Shown piece by piece: positions 13,368 through 25,110 of a stretch of 64,000 nucleotides of DNA. The notes under the pieces are model-generated. The model did not search any database and was not told where the DNA came from. It saw nothing but the letters and a program-made list of their open reading frames with translations. This DNA is from Cercis canadensis (taxonomy: Eukaryota > Streptophyta > Magnoliopsida > Fabales > Fabaceae). A program made the translations under genes and the position numbers. How positions within the stretch are numbered: position 1 is the stretch's first letter; each line of letters opens with the position of its first letter. The stretch lies in NCBI GenBank assembly GCA_003255065.1, contig QAOA01007722.1:309088-373087 (forward strand), read 5' to 3'.

Positions 13368-13817
13368 AAGGTTCATGCTATGCATGAACGAACCGAGACG
13401 GAACCTGATAGAGTCTGGCTCATACCACGTCGTGTTGGTAGCTGTGAAAGTAGTGTTGATCTCCACAGTGGCGAGAAACTCCAAGGTGAGTTCTCTGTAA
13501 GCTGGTTCCTGGAGCTCGAAGATATTGCCCCACTATCCTGGACTGAGGAGTTGTCGAATCTCCTTGTCAATTCCCAGCTCCTGCAGCACTAGCCATACCG
13601 GATATCGGCTGGGCTCAAATGACTTGGTGGAGAGCTTGGCTAGCCGCTCCTGGTGCTCAGCCCCTTGGAATCTGAGGAATGGATGAACTGAAGTGTCGAT
13701 GGCTCCTGATCTTCTCTTCTTAACAGGTGGAGAAGGTGACTCTGGGGGGTTTGGACGGTTCTTCCTCGTCTTCAACTTCTCCCGGCGTGGTTGAGAATCA
13801 TCAGTGCGCTTTGTCAT
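13368..13817 (-). mobile_element. Third ORF region of Athila A, second copy (partial)
   Basis: It matches 8903-9352 with a few percent of differences and contains only the N-terminal part of the third ORF ([19 protein letters not shown]-like start). The remainder is lost in the gap or absent. Confidence 0.82.
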
Positions 13818-15823
13818 GTTGCTGTCATGTGAAAACAAATTCAGTAAGTTACCAAACATGGACAAATGAGCACACAATAGTGGTACCAAAAACAGAACAT
13901 GCATGCAAATTCCAGTTATTGCAGAACATTGGGGAATTTTAGAATGGGAAAATGCATGTCTATGTGGTAAAACAGTAAGTCTCAAAACAAAAATTCAACA
14001 CGCATTCTCAGAACATCAGTACATGCACAGATTTATTCACTGGCCATTCCCACATCATCAATGCAATAGAATCAGATTTCAATTTCCACCAGCAGTCAAT
14101 CAACTGAAATGCTAATTCCCACATGTTTACTAACCCAACACAACTCTAACAGCAAGAATTCAACAAAGACTTATACACAAGGCAGCAGGGTAGTAAAATT
14201 GAAATTCAGTATACCAATTCAGTACCCCACATTATCTCTCTAATCCTATCTCATTTTCATAATTCCAATTCCTAACATCAGATACTTAACCAAGTCATCA
14301 CCATCAATTTCCCCACTAACAATTAAACAAAATCAAGTTCCTCAACAAGGATTGATTCTCTAGTTATAGTACAATAGAATTCAACATCAATTCCTACTAT
14401 GCTGGACAAGAAAATCAGATAATCCACAAATCCCTGAATCAATTTCCACAGCAATGATCATTACCAGAGAAAGAGACACAATCTATACATTAATTTTCAA
14501 GTGAATTAACAAATTCCACAGGATAAATGCCCCCAACAAACTACTTGCAGTAAATTAATTGAATTTACAGCATGAAATTACAGTGGTGACAGTAATGAGA
14601 ATTGCAAGATAACAGTATTTGCTACCAACTTCCTCAACATCAGCAGATTACCAAAAATAATAGTAATCAATAGCAATGCTAAGTAACACTAATTTCAAGA
14701 AAGATAAACCAATTCCGCAACACCATACATGCCCTAGAATCAAATGCAGAAGCAGCATTCTATTTGTTTTTAACAGTTATTCATGGGACAATCAACCTTC
14801 CCCCAATTCATATACTAAATAAAACAAGTAAAGCTCAACAATACTTCTCAATCAAAACAGGCAGAAGTGATAAACTAAAATAAAGAATGAATACATACCT
14901 GTGGATGAAGTAAGAAATGAGCAGAAATTGAACTTGTGAAGAATGCAAAAAGTAACAGAGAATGCTAGTGTGGGGTGGTGTGGAAACTTGATTCAAGCAA
15001 GAAATTGGGGCTTTGAGGAGAGGGATTGGCCGGAAATGATGGTAGGATGCTTGGAATAGCTAGGGATTTGAGAGAGAATGAGAAGAAGAGGGATTTCTGA
15101 AGTGATTGAATGGCCCTCGAACTGAGCTTTTAAAGTTTTCTGAGTGACACGCCCACAACACGGCCGTGTTCTGTGGGCGTGTCGTGTTTTAAGGGAGAGA
15201 CAGGGGGAGAACACGTGAGGTGTTTAAGTGACACGGGGGTGATGTTTAAGTGACGCGGGGGTGACCTCCCCGTGTCTCAGACCGTGTTCAAAGTGAGAAT
15301 ATTTCAATTAAGTGACACGGTCACAACACGGTCGTGTTAGTGACCGTGTTCGTGATATGGCAAAATTAAATACTTACCTGAGACAACACATGGGCGTGTC
15401 TATTGACAATTAATTATGGGTAAGTGACACGAGGATGAACACGGGCGTGTCAAAGACCGTGTCTGCCTGTTGGATTCCTGTGAGAGTTGCACGCTCACTG
15501 CCACGGCCATGTGTGTGCCCGTGTATCTCCTCTGAGCTCTCTGTATGGTGAACACGGGTCATGACACGGGCGTGTTCCAAACCGTGTAGTCTTCCTGAGC
15601 TCTCTGCCCTCTTCACACGGGTCATGACACGGGCGTGTCACTGGCCGTGTTCTCTCCTGATATGCCAAAAGCAAAATTTAATGAACAAAAATGACAAAAA
15701 TTAAGATGAAAAACAAAGACATAATGAAAACAACTAAAAGTAAATAAAGACAAAGGGTTAAAAACTTAGGTTGCCTCCCAAGAAGCGCTTAATTTAAAGT
15801 CCTCAGCTGGACTATCTCGGAGA
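13818..15823. other. Spacer between pol and third ORF in Athila A, second copy
   Basis: It is collinear with 9353-11322. It holds the same palindromic cluster at about 15141-15655, here with one extra short duplicated block (a gtgatgtttaagtgac-type insertion near 15240). No gene is seen. Confidence 0.75.
15141..15655. repeat. Cluster of ACACGG/CCGTGT palindromic motifs (Athila A spacer, second copy)
   Basis: It has the same motif composition as 10676-11155, including a perfect acacggccgtgt near 15158. Confidence 0.85.
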
Positions 15824-18800
15824 TTATGCTGGTGCAGTGAGGACCATTGAAGAAATCTGGTGTTTAACCCCATCTCCCCAATAATGCTTAAGTCGTTGCT
15901 CATTAACCTTAAAACTCCTTCTCGTTTCCATGTCAGCCACCTCAATAGCTCCATAGGGATATATTGTCTTCACCATAAATGGTCCTGACCACCTTGATTT
16001 CAGCTTTCCCGGGAAGAGTCTCAGTCTTGAATTGTACAACAAGACTTGTTGTCCTGGTTCAAAAATCCTTTGGATGATTCTCTTATCATGACATCGCTTT
16101 GTCTTCTCTTTGTAAAGCTTGGAACTCTCATAAGCTTTATATCGGAATTCATCCAATTCGTGAAGTTGAAGGACCCTTTTTTCCCCTGCTTTTGCCGGGT
16201 CAAAATTAAGGATCTTAGTGGCCCACCATGCTTTATGCTCCATTTCTACAGGCAAATGACAAGCCTTGCTATACACTAATTGGTATGGGGACATGCTAAG
16301 AGGTGTCTTCAATGCAGTGCGGTATGCCCAAAGAGCATCATCGAGCTTCAGGGCCCAATCCTTTCTAGAGGCGCTGACAGTCTTCTTAAGAATCCTCTTC
16401 AATTCTCTGTTTGACACTTCAACTTGACCACTGGTTTGTGGATGATATAGAGTTGCTATGCGGTGCCTCACTCCATACTTACTCAGTAGTGCGTCCATTC
16501 GCTTATTGCAGAAATGAGTGCCCTCATCACTGATCAATGCTCTTGGAACTCCAAGTCTTGAGAAAATGTTTTTCTTGAGAAAACTCATAACTACCTGAGC
16601 ATCATCGGTTCTGGTGGCAGTTGCTTTAACCCATTTAGACACGTAATCGACTGCAACCAGAATATACTCATTAGAGTATGATGATGGGAAAGGACCCATG
16701 AAGTCTATTCCCCAAACATCAAACAATTCAACTTCGAGTACTGAATTTAGAGGCATTTCATGCCTTTTTGAGATGTTGCCAGTCCTTTGGCAGCAATCAC
16801 ACATCTTCACATAGTCGTAGGCGTCTTTGAAGACTGTTGGCCAGTAGAACCCTGATTGGAGAACTTTTGCAGCTGTCCGATCTCCACTGAAGTGGCCACC
16901 ATAGTCTGAAGCATGACAATGCCACAATATATCCTTCACCTCTTCTTGTGGGACACATCTCCTCAAGAGCCCGTCAACACATTTTCACAACAAATAAGGC
17001 TCGTCCCAGATATATAACTTAGCCTCATGAAGGAATCTCTTTAACTGTTAGGAGTTTAGATCCACAGGTAGGACCTTAGCAGCTTTAAAGTTTGTAAAAT
17101 CAACATACCATGACAAGCTGTGCACTGCAAAGAGCTGCTCGTCTGGGAACTCCTTATTGATGGGAAGAGGTGTAGCTTAGTTTTTCTCTTGTTGCTCAAT
17201 CCTAGACAGGTGATCAGCTACCACATTGTCCATGCCTTTCTTGTCCTTGATCTCAAGATCAAATTCTTGCAACAGCAAGATCCAGCGGATGAGCCTAGGC
17301 TTGGAATCCTGTTTAGCAAAGAAATACCTAAGAGCTGCATGATCATTATATACAATAACCTTGGCACCTACTAAATAAGAGCGGAATTTATCAAATGCAA
17401 AAACAATAGCTACCAACTCTTTTTCAGTAGTGGCATAGTTAAGTTGAGCAGAATCTAGCACATGACTTGCATAGTACATGACATGCAATAACTTGTTTTT
17501 TCTCTGCCCCAAAACAGCACCTACAATTATATCACTAGCATCACACATAAGTTTAAAAGGTAAATCCCAATCAGGTGGGATCACCACAGGGGCAGTAATC
17601 AACTTTTGCTTCAATGTATTAAAAGCTAACAGACATTCCTTATTGAAAGCAAAAGTTTCATCTTTAACAAGTAGGTTACACAGGGGTTTAGCAATTTTAG
17701 AAAAATCCTGGATGAATCTTCTATAAAAGCTAGTGTGTCCCAGAAAACTACGCACCCCTTTGACATTAGTAGGAGGGGCAATTTTTCAATCACCTCTACT
17801 TTAGCCCTATCTACCTCTATCCCCTTGGCAGAAATTTTATGTCCTAAGACAATCCCCTCTCTGACCATAAAATGGCACTTTTCCTAATTCAAAACTAAAT
17901 TAGTTTCTTGGCATCTTTTTAACACTAAAGACAGATTATGCAAGCATATATCATAAGAAGAGCCAAAAATAGAAAAGTCATCTATAAATATTTCTATAAA
18001 TTTTTCATTCATGTCAGAGAATATGGAAAGCATACACCTTTGAAAAGTGACCAGGGCATTGCACAATCCGAATGGCATCCTCCGATATGCATACACTCCA
18101 TAGGGGCAAGTGAAGGCGGTCTTTTCCTGATCCTCCAGAGCTATGGCAATCTGGTTATAACCCGAATACCCGTCCAGAAAACAGTAATGCTCATGACCGG
18201 CTAGGCGCTCCAGCATTTGATCTATAAATGGGAGAGGGAAATGGTCCTTCCTCGTGGCATCATTCAGTTTTCTGTAGTTGATGCATACGCGCCATCCCGT
18301 GACTGTTCTAGCGAGAATTAGTTCATTCTTTTCATTCATCACCATTGTTGTCCTTCATTTCTTAGGCACCACCTGAACTAGGCTCACCCATGAATTGTTC
18401 GAGATGGGGTAAATAACTCCAGTATTTAGGAGTTTTACCACTTCCTTTCGCACTACTTCCTTCATGATTGGATTCAGTCTTCCTTGGGGTTGTATGACAG
18501 CTTTATGGTTCTCTTCCATGAGGATCTTATGCATACAAAAGGATGGACTTATGCCTTTTAAATCAGCAATCGACCATCCAATGGCACTCTTATACTCCCT
18601 CAACACCCGTAACAGTTTTTCCTCCTCTACCTTAGTTAATTTGGAATTGATGATAACGGGAGAGGAATTATTCTCACCAAGGAAGGCATACTTCAAAGTC
18701 AGTGGCAGTGGCTTGAGCTCAACTTTTGGAGATTGCTCTTGATTCACATCATTTTTTAATTCTTCTAGCTTAGGTGGTGCGGATGTCAAATACGATGGTA

Positions 18801-21253
18801 AAGCATCCAATAATGCTACATGTTCTGCGCATGCTGAATCTCCTGCTAAATCAATCATGGTCACTACATCCACCAAGACTCTTTCAAGATGTCAGATTCT
18901 CCCTAAACGTGCTAGCAATGATAGAGTCCAGAATATCCAGGTGGAAACATTCTTCTTTCTCCATAGGGTGTTGCATCACACTGAACACATTGAAGATCAC
19001 CTTCTCATCTTGAACTTTCAGAGTCAGAGTCCCATCAGCTACATCTATGAATGCTCTCCCAGTAGCTAGAAATGGCCGTCCCAAGATCAGTGGAATCTCT
19101 CCATCCTCTTCCATGTCTAGGACAACAAAATCCACCGGAAAGATGAACTTGTCAACCTTAATCAAGACATCCTCTACTAGACCGTAGGGATGTTTGATAG
19201 ACCGGTCGGCAAGTTGAAGCGTAATCGTGGTGGGTTTTGCTTGACCAATTCCCAACTTCTTGAAGATGGACAGAGGCATGAGACTCACACTCGCTCCCAG
19301 ATCACACAATGTCTTCCTAAAAGTGATGTCTCCAATAGTGCATGAAATGGAGAAACTTCCAGGATCTTTGAGCTTTGGAGGCAATTTCCTCTGTAGAATA
19401 GCACTGCACTCCTCAGTCAACATGACTGTCTCATCATCTCCGATTCTTCTTTTCTTGGTCAGAAGATCTTTCATAAATTTAACATAGGATGGCATTTGTT
19501 CCAGTGCTTCAGCAAAAGGTATGTTTATCTGCAACTTCTTGAAAACCTCTAAGAACTTGTTGAATTGCTTTTCATCCTGGTGTTTCTTGAGCCTTTGAGG
19601 AAAAGGCACCTTGACTGGAGGTATTGTAGCACAAGGTCTGGTCAATTTCTCCCCTTCTTCTCTACTTTCTGCCTTTGTGGGACGGCTAGATGCTGTGTTC
19701 CCATTTTTCCTAGTGACCTTATCATCTTCCTCTTCTGGTGTTTCTTGTCTTGGGATGGGCTCCAGCACTTTTCCGCTCCTTGTAGTTATGGCCTTCACAT
19801 GCTCCTTAGGATTTGGAATAGTATCACTGGGCAAGGACCCTTGAGGTCTGTCTGCCAATTGTCTCACTATCTGTCCCACTTGAGTTTTCAACTTTCGAAT
19901 TGATGCATCTTGATTTCTGAACCCGCTCCTGGTTTCCTCCATAATAGTTGCAATTTTCTGAATGAAAGTTGAGGTTTAAGTGGTCAATTTCTCTAGTGCA
20001 TTCTCCAAAGAAGGACTCTTCTCATTGGTTTGAGATTGTGAAGCATGACCTTGAGTTGTCTGATGTGGGGATTGATATGAGTAGTTGGGTCTATGGGAAC
20101 CCCCTTGATTTCCTTGATTACCCCATGAGAAATTTGGGTGATTCCGCCACCCCGGATTGTATGTAAGAGCATAAGGATTATTCTGAGGTCTTGGAGGATT
20201 TCTCATATAGTTCACTTGCTCTTGAGACACTGGAGGGCCAAACATGTTGCCCGAGCACTCTCCATTAACATGGTTCCCTGCATAAAAGTCACAAACTGGT
20301 GGAGAGAAGTTGATTGCATTCACGTTGACAGTCTCAAACTTCTTGGATAGCTCAGTCACCTGTTGTGTTAATAACTTGTTATGGGCTAACAGTGCATCTA
20401 GTGTCCCGACTTCCATTACGCCTCTCTTGACTATGGATCTCTCTCCTTGACTCTGGTAGTCATTACAAGCCATCTTCTCAAACAAGTCCCAGGCTTGCTC
20501 CGGATTTTTATAATTCACAGCTCCTCCTGCTGTATCATCCACATTTGCCTTTGTGTGAGGAAGCATACCGTTGTAAAAACTCTGGACTTGGATCCAAAAT
20601 TCAAAAGAGTGATGCGAGCATCTCCTCAGTATATCATTGTACCGCTCCCAAGCCTCATTCAACGATTCTCCATCTTGTTGGCGAAATGAAGTAATCTCTG
20701 TCCTCAACCTTGCTGATTTGGAAGGAAGGAAATACCAAGTGAGAAACTTATTCACCAAATCTGACCAAGTGGTGATGTTGCCCCTTGGTTGAGAATCCAA
20801 CCAGCTTCTGGCCTTATCTCGCACAGAAAAAGGAAAGAGCCTGAGTCGAATTGCATCATCGCTGACCCCATTCAACTTCACCGTGTCACAAATCTGCAGA
20901 AAGTTTGCTATATGTCCATTTGGATCTTCTAGCACACTTCCACTGAATTGATTGTGCTGTACTAGCTGAAGCAGAGCTAGTTTGAGTTCAAAGTGATTGG
21001 CTTGAACAGGTGGTCCTGTTATACTCGCTCCACATCCTGCGGCTGTTGGGATGGAATACTCCATGAGCGTTCGAGGTGGAGGGTTTTGTGCAACTCCATT
21101 GCCATTATTGTGCACTGGAGGATTCTGGTTTTGTTCTGCCATAACTGTCGGTTGTGTTTGTCTCGCTCCTCTAGCTTGCTTGCGAAGTCTTTGAGCTCTT
21201 CTCTCAATCTCAGGATCAAAAGCTAATGAGCTGGAATCGAAAGTACCTCGCAT
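15824..21253 (-). mobile_element. gag-pol region of Athila copy A
   Basis: From high to low, gag starts near 21253 with the [20 protein letters not shown] block. Its capsid-like part is at about 21060-20400 ([39 protein letters not shown]) and a zinc-knuckle part is near 20250. Protease lies at about 19400-19000 ([15 protein letters not shown]), RT at about 18350-17900 ([20 protein letters not shown]), RNase H at about 17650-17190, and integrase at about 16970-15824. The gag wording is that of the Athila lineage. The region is a fossil with several breaks. Confidence 0.88.
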
Positions 21254-21396
21254 ACACCAAGATTAAAGTAGGATAAGCAATTGAGAGAAACAAGTTAACA
21301 ACAGATAAAATATTTGAACCAGATTTACTAACAAGAATTTCAAAATCCAAATTAGGACCTAGTTGGTTACTATTAATATTGCTAATATACCGTTAA

Positions 21397-21414
21397 TCCC
21401 GGGCAACGGCGCCA
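21397..21414 (-). other. Primer-binding site of Athila A (tRNA-Asp type)
   Basis: The plus strand reads tcccgggcaacggcgcca, which differs at one base from the 3' end of plant tRNA-Asp(GUC). It lies six bases inside the 5' LTR boundary. No tRNA body is present. Confidence 0.85.
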
Positions 21415-21420
21415 AAAACT

Positions 21421-22992
21421 TGATGGGACTTTTTCCGGCAAGTATACCGGGTCACACAAGTAATATAATAGTGAGTAGAGTATTGTTCCCACGAGGATTA
21501 AAGCTAGCAACTACCAATTTCACCAATAAAGATTTTATTTAGAAAGATAAATGGTTTGGATTGAAGGTAGCCCAAGAATGAGCAGCTGCAATTAACTAAG
21601 CAAACAAAACTCGAGCAATATCGTAATAATCTTTAAAAAACAATCTAAATGTGAAATTGATAATAAGAATGAGAAAGGTTAGGGGTTGATTTCATTCACT
21701 TGCAAATTCGATTACCTCATAGACAAGGTAATCTCAGAAACAATACTGAACTACTTATTTCAGTTACAATTCCTTTGTTGTTGGTTTATTTCCTTAATGT
21801 GATTGATCCCAATTCCTTGGTGAAACAATCCTCCCTATACCAATTACTTGTCCAATTCCTTGACACAACTAATTAATCTAGGTGATTTGGTTCTAGGAAA
21901 TTAATCTAATACCACCTAAACGAAGTTATTTATTCCTAGATTAACTCAATTTAGGATAGAATTTACAGAGCACATTCGGATCTTACTATTCCTAGTATTG
22001 AAACGAATTTTTAACCATTCAAATGGTAGCTAAGCATTTAAAGGCATTGATAACAGTAAATTCCATTCAACAAAAGGAGTTGTATTAAAACAAGTTTATT
22101 CAATCTTGAAACCTCATTACAATTGAATTACATCAAACCTCTAACACTAAGAATTTAGCTACTCATACTTGAATTCAATAAAAGCAAATAGGTAAAGTTC
22201 AACATGAGATGAAAAGAAGAAGAAGAAGAAGAAGAAACTCTATGACGATCCAGTCGCAATTGCTCCCCTTCCTCCTCTAGTTCTTCTGCTCCTTTTCTTC
22301 CCAAGTACGGCTTCCTCTAACACATGCATCAGATTTCCTTTTATACTTGTGCAGAATTAGGTCACTTAGTCAAAAATAGCTCGAACACGGCTCAAACAAC
22401 GCCGTGTTCCTTTTCTGGGCATGGGCGTGTCACTTATGTTGCATTTCTTGGTCAATGAACATGGGCTCATACACGGCCGTGTTCTTCTCTGGTCCTGGCC
22501 GTGTCGCTTAGACATGGCCCGTGCTCTTCTCTGCTCTGGGCGTGTCCTTTCTTTATAGCCTCTGCCTGTTCAACACGGCCTATCACACGGCCGTGTTCTT
22601 CTCTTGCCTTGACTGTATTTGCCCTTTAGACTTAGTCTTTGTTCTCTTGGACATTCTGCTTGATCAACACGGCCTTGAACACGGCCGTGTTTGTTCTTGT
22701 CTGAGGCCATGTTTGTCCATAAGCTTGAGCAGCAACCTCTGGATGTTAGACACGGGGTACACACGATCGTGTTCCTGCCTGTGTCTACCTAAAAACTTGG
22801 TGTAAGGCTGCTTTCCTTGCCATTTTCTCCATGGATTGCTTCCAGATTCTTCTCATTTCCTGATTACCCATCTTTGTACCTGTCAAAGCCAATTTATGGA
22901 TTAAACACCATGTTTAGAGAGGATTTGCTCACAATGCAGGTAAGAATTCAGTATTAAAGCATGAATTTTATAGTCCTAAAAGACAAGTATCA
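21421..22992 (-). repeat. 5' LTR of Athila copy A
   Basis: It pairs with 5428-6994. About 30 differences are seen by eye, plus a few short indels in the palindromic section (for example a 12-bp segment near 22580). A perfect acacggccgtgt is at 22586-22597. Confidence 0.92.
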
Positions 22993-25110
22993 TTTTCCCT
23001 TTGCTTTGACATATTCACCATATCATCTACATAGACCTTGATTTTTTTGTGCATCGTGTCATGAAAAAGTGTAACCATGGCCCTCTGATAAGTAGCTCCC
23101 GCATTCTTTAACCCAAATGACATTTACCTTATAGCAATAAGTGTCTCAATTCATGATGAACATAGTTTTCTCTTTATCTTCATCAGCTATTGGAATCTGA
23201 TTGTACCTCGAATACCCATCTATGAAAGAATATCAGTGATTCTTGGCCGTATTGTCAACAAGCACATCTATGTGTGACAGAGGGAAGTCATATTTTGAAC
23301 TAACTTTATTCAAATCCCGAAAATCCACACACATCCTTATTCGACCATCTTTTTTTAGCACCGGAACTATGTTGACAACCCATTCAAAATAAGTGGTACG
23401 TCTAAAAAACTAGCATCGATTTGCTTAATCACCTCTTCTTTTATCTTGCTAGACGTTTCATGCCTTATTCTTTTCAGCTTTTACTTAACTAACTTGTAAT
23501 CTGGAAACAATGAAATCTTATAGGAGATAATGTTAAGATCAAGGCCTGACATATCTTAGTAAGACCAAGCAAATACGTCACTGTACTCTTTGAAAAGATT
23601 AATCATTTTTTTTTTTGGTTATCAACAATCTTCAATTCTATCTTTTCATTTTCTGTACCCAGATTTATTATCTAAATTTTTTCATTTGGGGAAGTATCAC
23701 TTTCTCATATGACACAACCATTTTTATAAATCTATCAGAAATATCTATGTCTTCATCATAGTAGTAATTGTCTTCACCAAATTTAATATGAGAATCAATT
23801 ATTGGATACACAGAAGCTTCAACTTGAGGCATTAGATCTATGTTAGCAAGATTCCTGAGAATAGATTAAAACATAGCAAGAATTAAAATGAATAACTGGG
23901 TGAAAAATAAATAAAAATTACAAGAAAAGTAAAAAAGAGACCAAAATGAATGAAAACTCCATGACAAATTATTTTATTAATTTTTTTGAATAAAACATGA
24001 TCCAATATATAATAAAGATGAAATTCAAATGACTTTAAACCTCAGTCAAAAGAAATAGATATGACATAAACAAATATTACTCAGAAAAGACCACATATGG
24101 CATCAGATTCATCTCCCAATTGTTCAACTTTTTTTTTTTTTTGTAGGGCCAAATCCAATAGTTATTCTCACGGTAACCGTTCAAAGTGTTCACCATATGC
24201 CTATAATCAACAACTGGTGAATTAGTTGATGAAACGAATGTCTCTTGTAGATGAAGAGGTTTTGTCTCCTAACACTTTCTTGGCCATTTTAAACAAAAAA
24301 ATCATGGATGGCTCATATCCCAACCCTTGCTTGCTTTGCAAATTGTTTCATAAGCCTTTTCCTTCTTGAAACCTACTCTTTTCCATCATTCTTGCCACAA
24401 CCTGATTAACATCCCCTTTCTTTGGTAAATCTTTACAATCATATTGGGTTATCTCCAAGAAATAGAAAAAAGACTCAAATGCTTCAACATACGGTAATGA
24501 GCTGGGCTTGCTTACCAACATCTCCTCATCTCCTTTGACAATTATCACCCTTCCCCTATTCACATATTTAAATCTTTAATGCCATGTAGATGACACCACT
24601 CCCGCAGCATGAACCCAGGGCCTACCAAGTAACATGGTATATGCAGGCTCTATGTCTATCACTTGGAAGGGAACATCAAACTTATATGGTCCGATCTTTA
24701 ACTGAAGATAGATATCCTCAAACAATTCACGTTTTGTCCCATCAAAAACCCTTACCACCATACTACTTTTTCGTATGTGGGATGCATTAACCAGCAATTA
24801 CATGATGGTAGAATAAGGTAGCATATTCAACACGGACCCATTATCAATTAAAATCTAGCTATTATATAATTGTCGCATTTAAGCGTGATATGAAGTGCTT
24901 TGTTGTGAACACTCATACCAGGCATCAGCTCTTCTTTAGAAAAAGAGATTGTGCTAAAGTTTCTGACAAAATTTACCATCCCTTCAAACTTCTCTACAGT
25001 TATGTCTGGCCGTACGTTAGCTTGCTGTAAGAACATCTGTAATACTTGCCTGCGACACTTGGAGCTCATGATAAGAGACATTAATTAAATACGAGCAGAA
25101 TTTTTTTTTC
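22993..25110 (-). mobile_element. Ogre protease and upstream RT part
   Basis: A protease-like block lies at about 24800-24580 (LFEDIYLQLKIGPYKFDVPF, then LLGRPWVHAAG). The start of an RT domain lies at about 23480-22993, visible as short blocks on the minus strand (for example an FRDLNKVSSKYDFPLSHIDV-type block near 23290). The RT is cut at 22992/5428 by the Athila A insertion. It is a fossil with multiple breaks. Confidence 0.75.

Larger units (their letters stand above)
5428..22992 (-). mobile_element. Athila-type LTR retrotransposon copy A, inserted in the Ogre
   Basis: LTRs of 1567 bp (5428-6994) and 1572 bp (21421-22992) both run (plus strand) from TGATGGGACT to AAGTATCA. The tRNA-Asp primer site sits at 21397-21414 and the polypurine block at 6995-7033, so the element is on the minus strand. 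The flanks carry only an A/T-homopolymer-like duplication (tttt), and the Ogre RT region continues on both sides. The inside holds gag-pol and a third ORF region, but 8903-13148 is present again at 13368-17649. The LTRs differ at about 2% by eye, giving an age near 0.8 million years. It is a fossil with several breaks plus the internal duplication. Confidence 0.9.
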
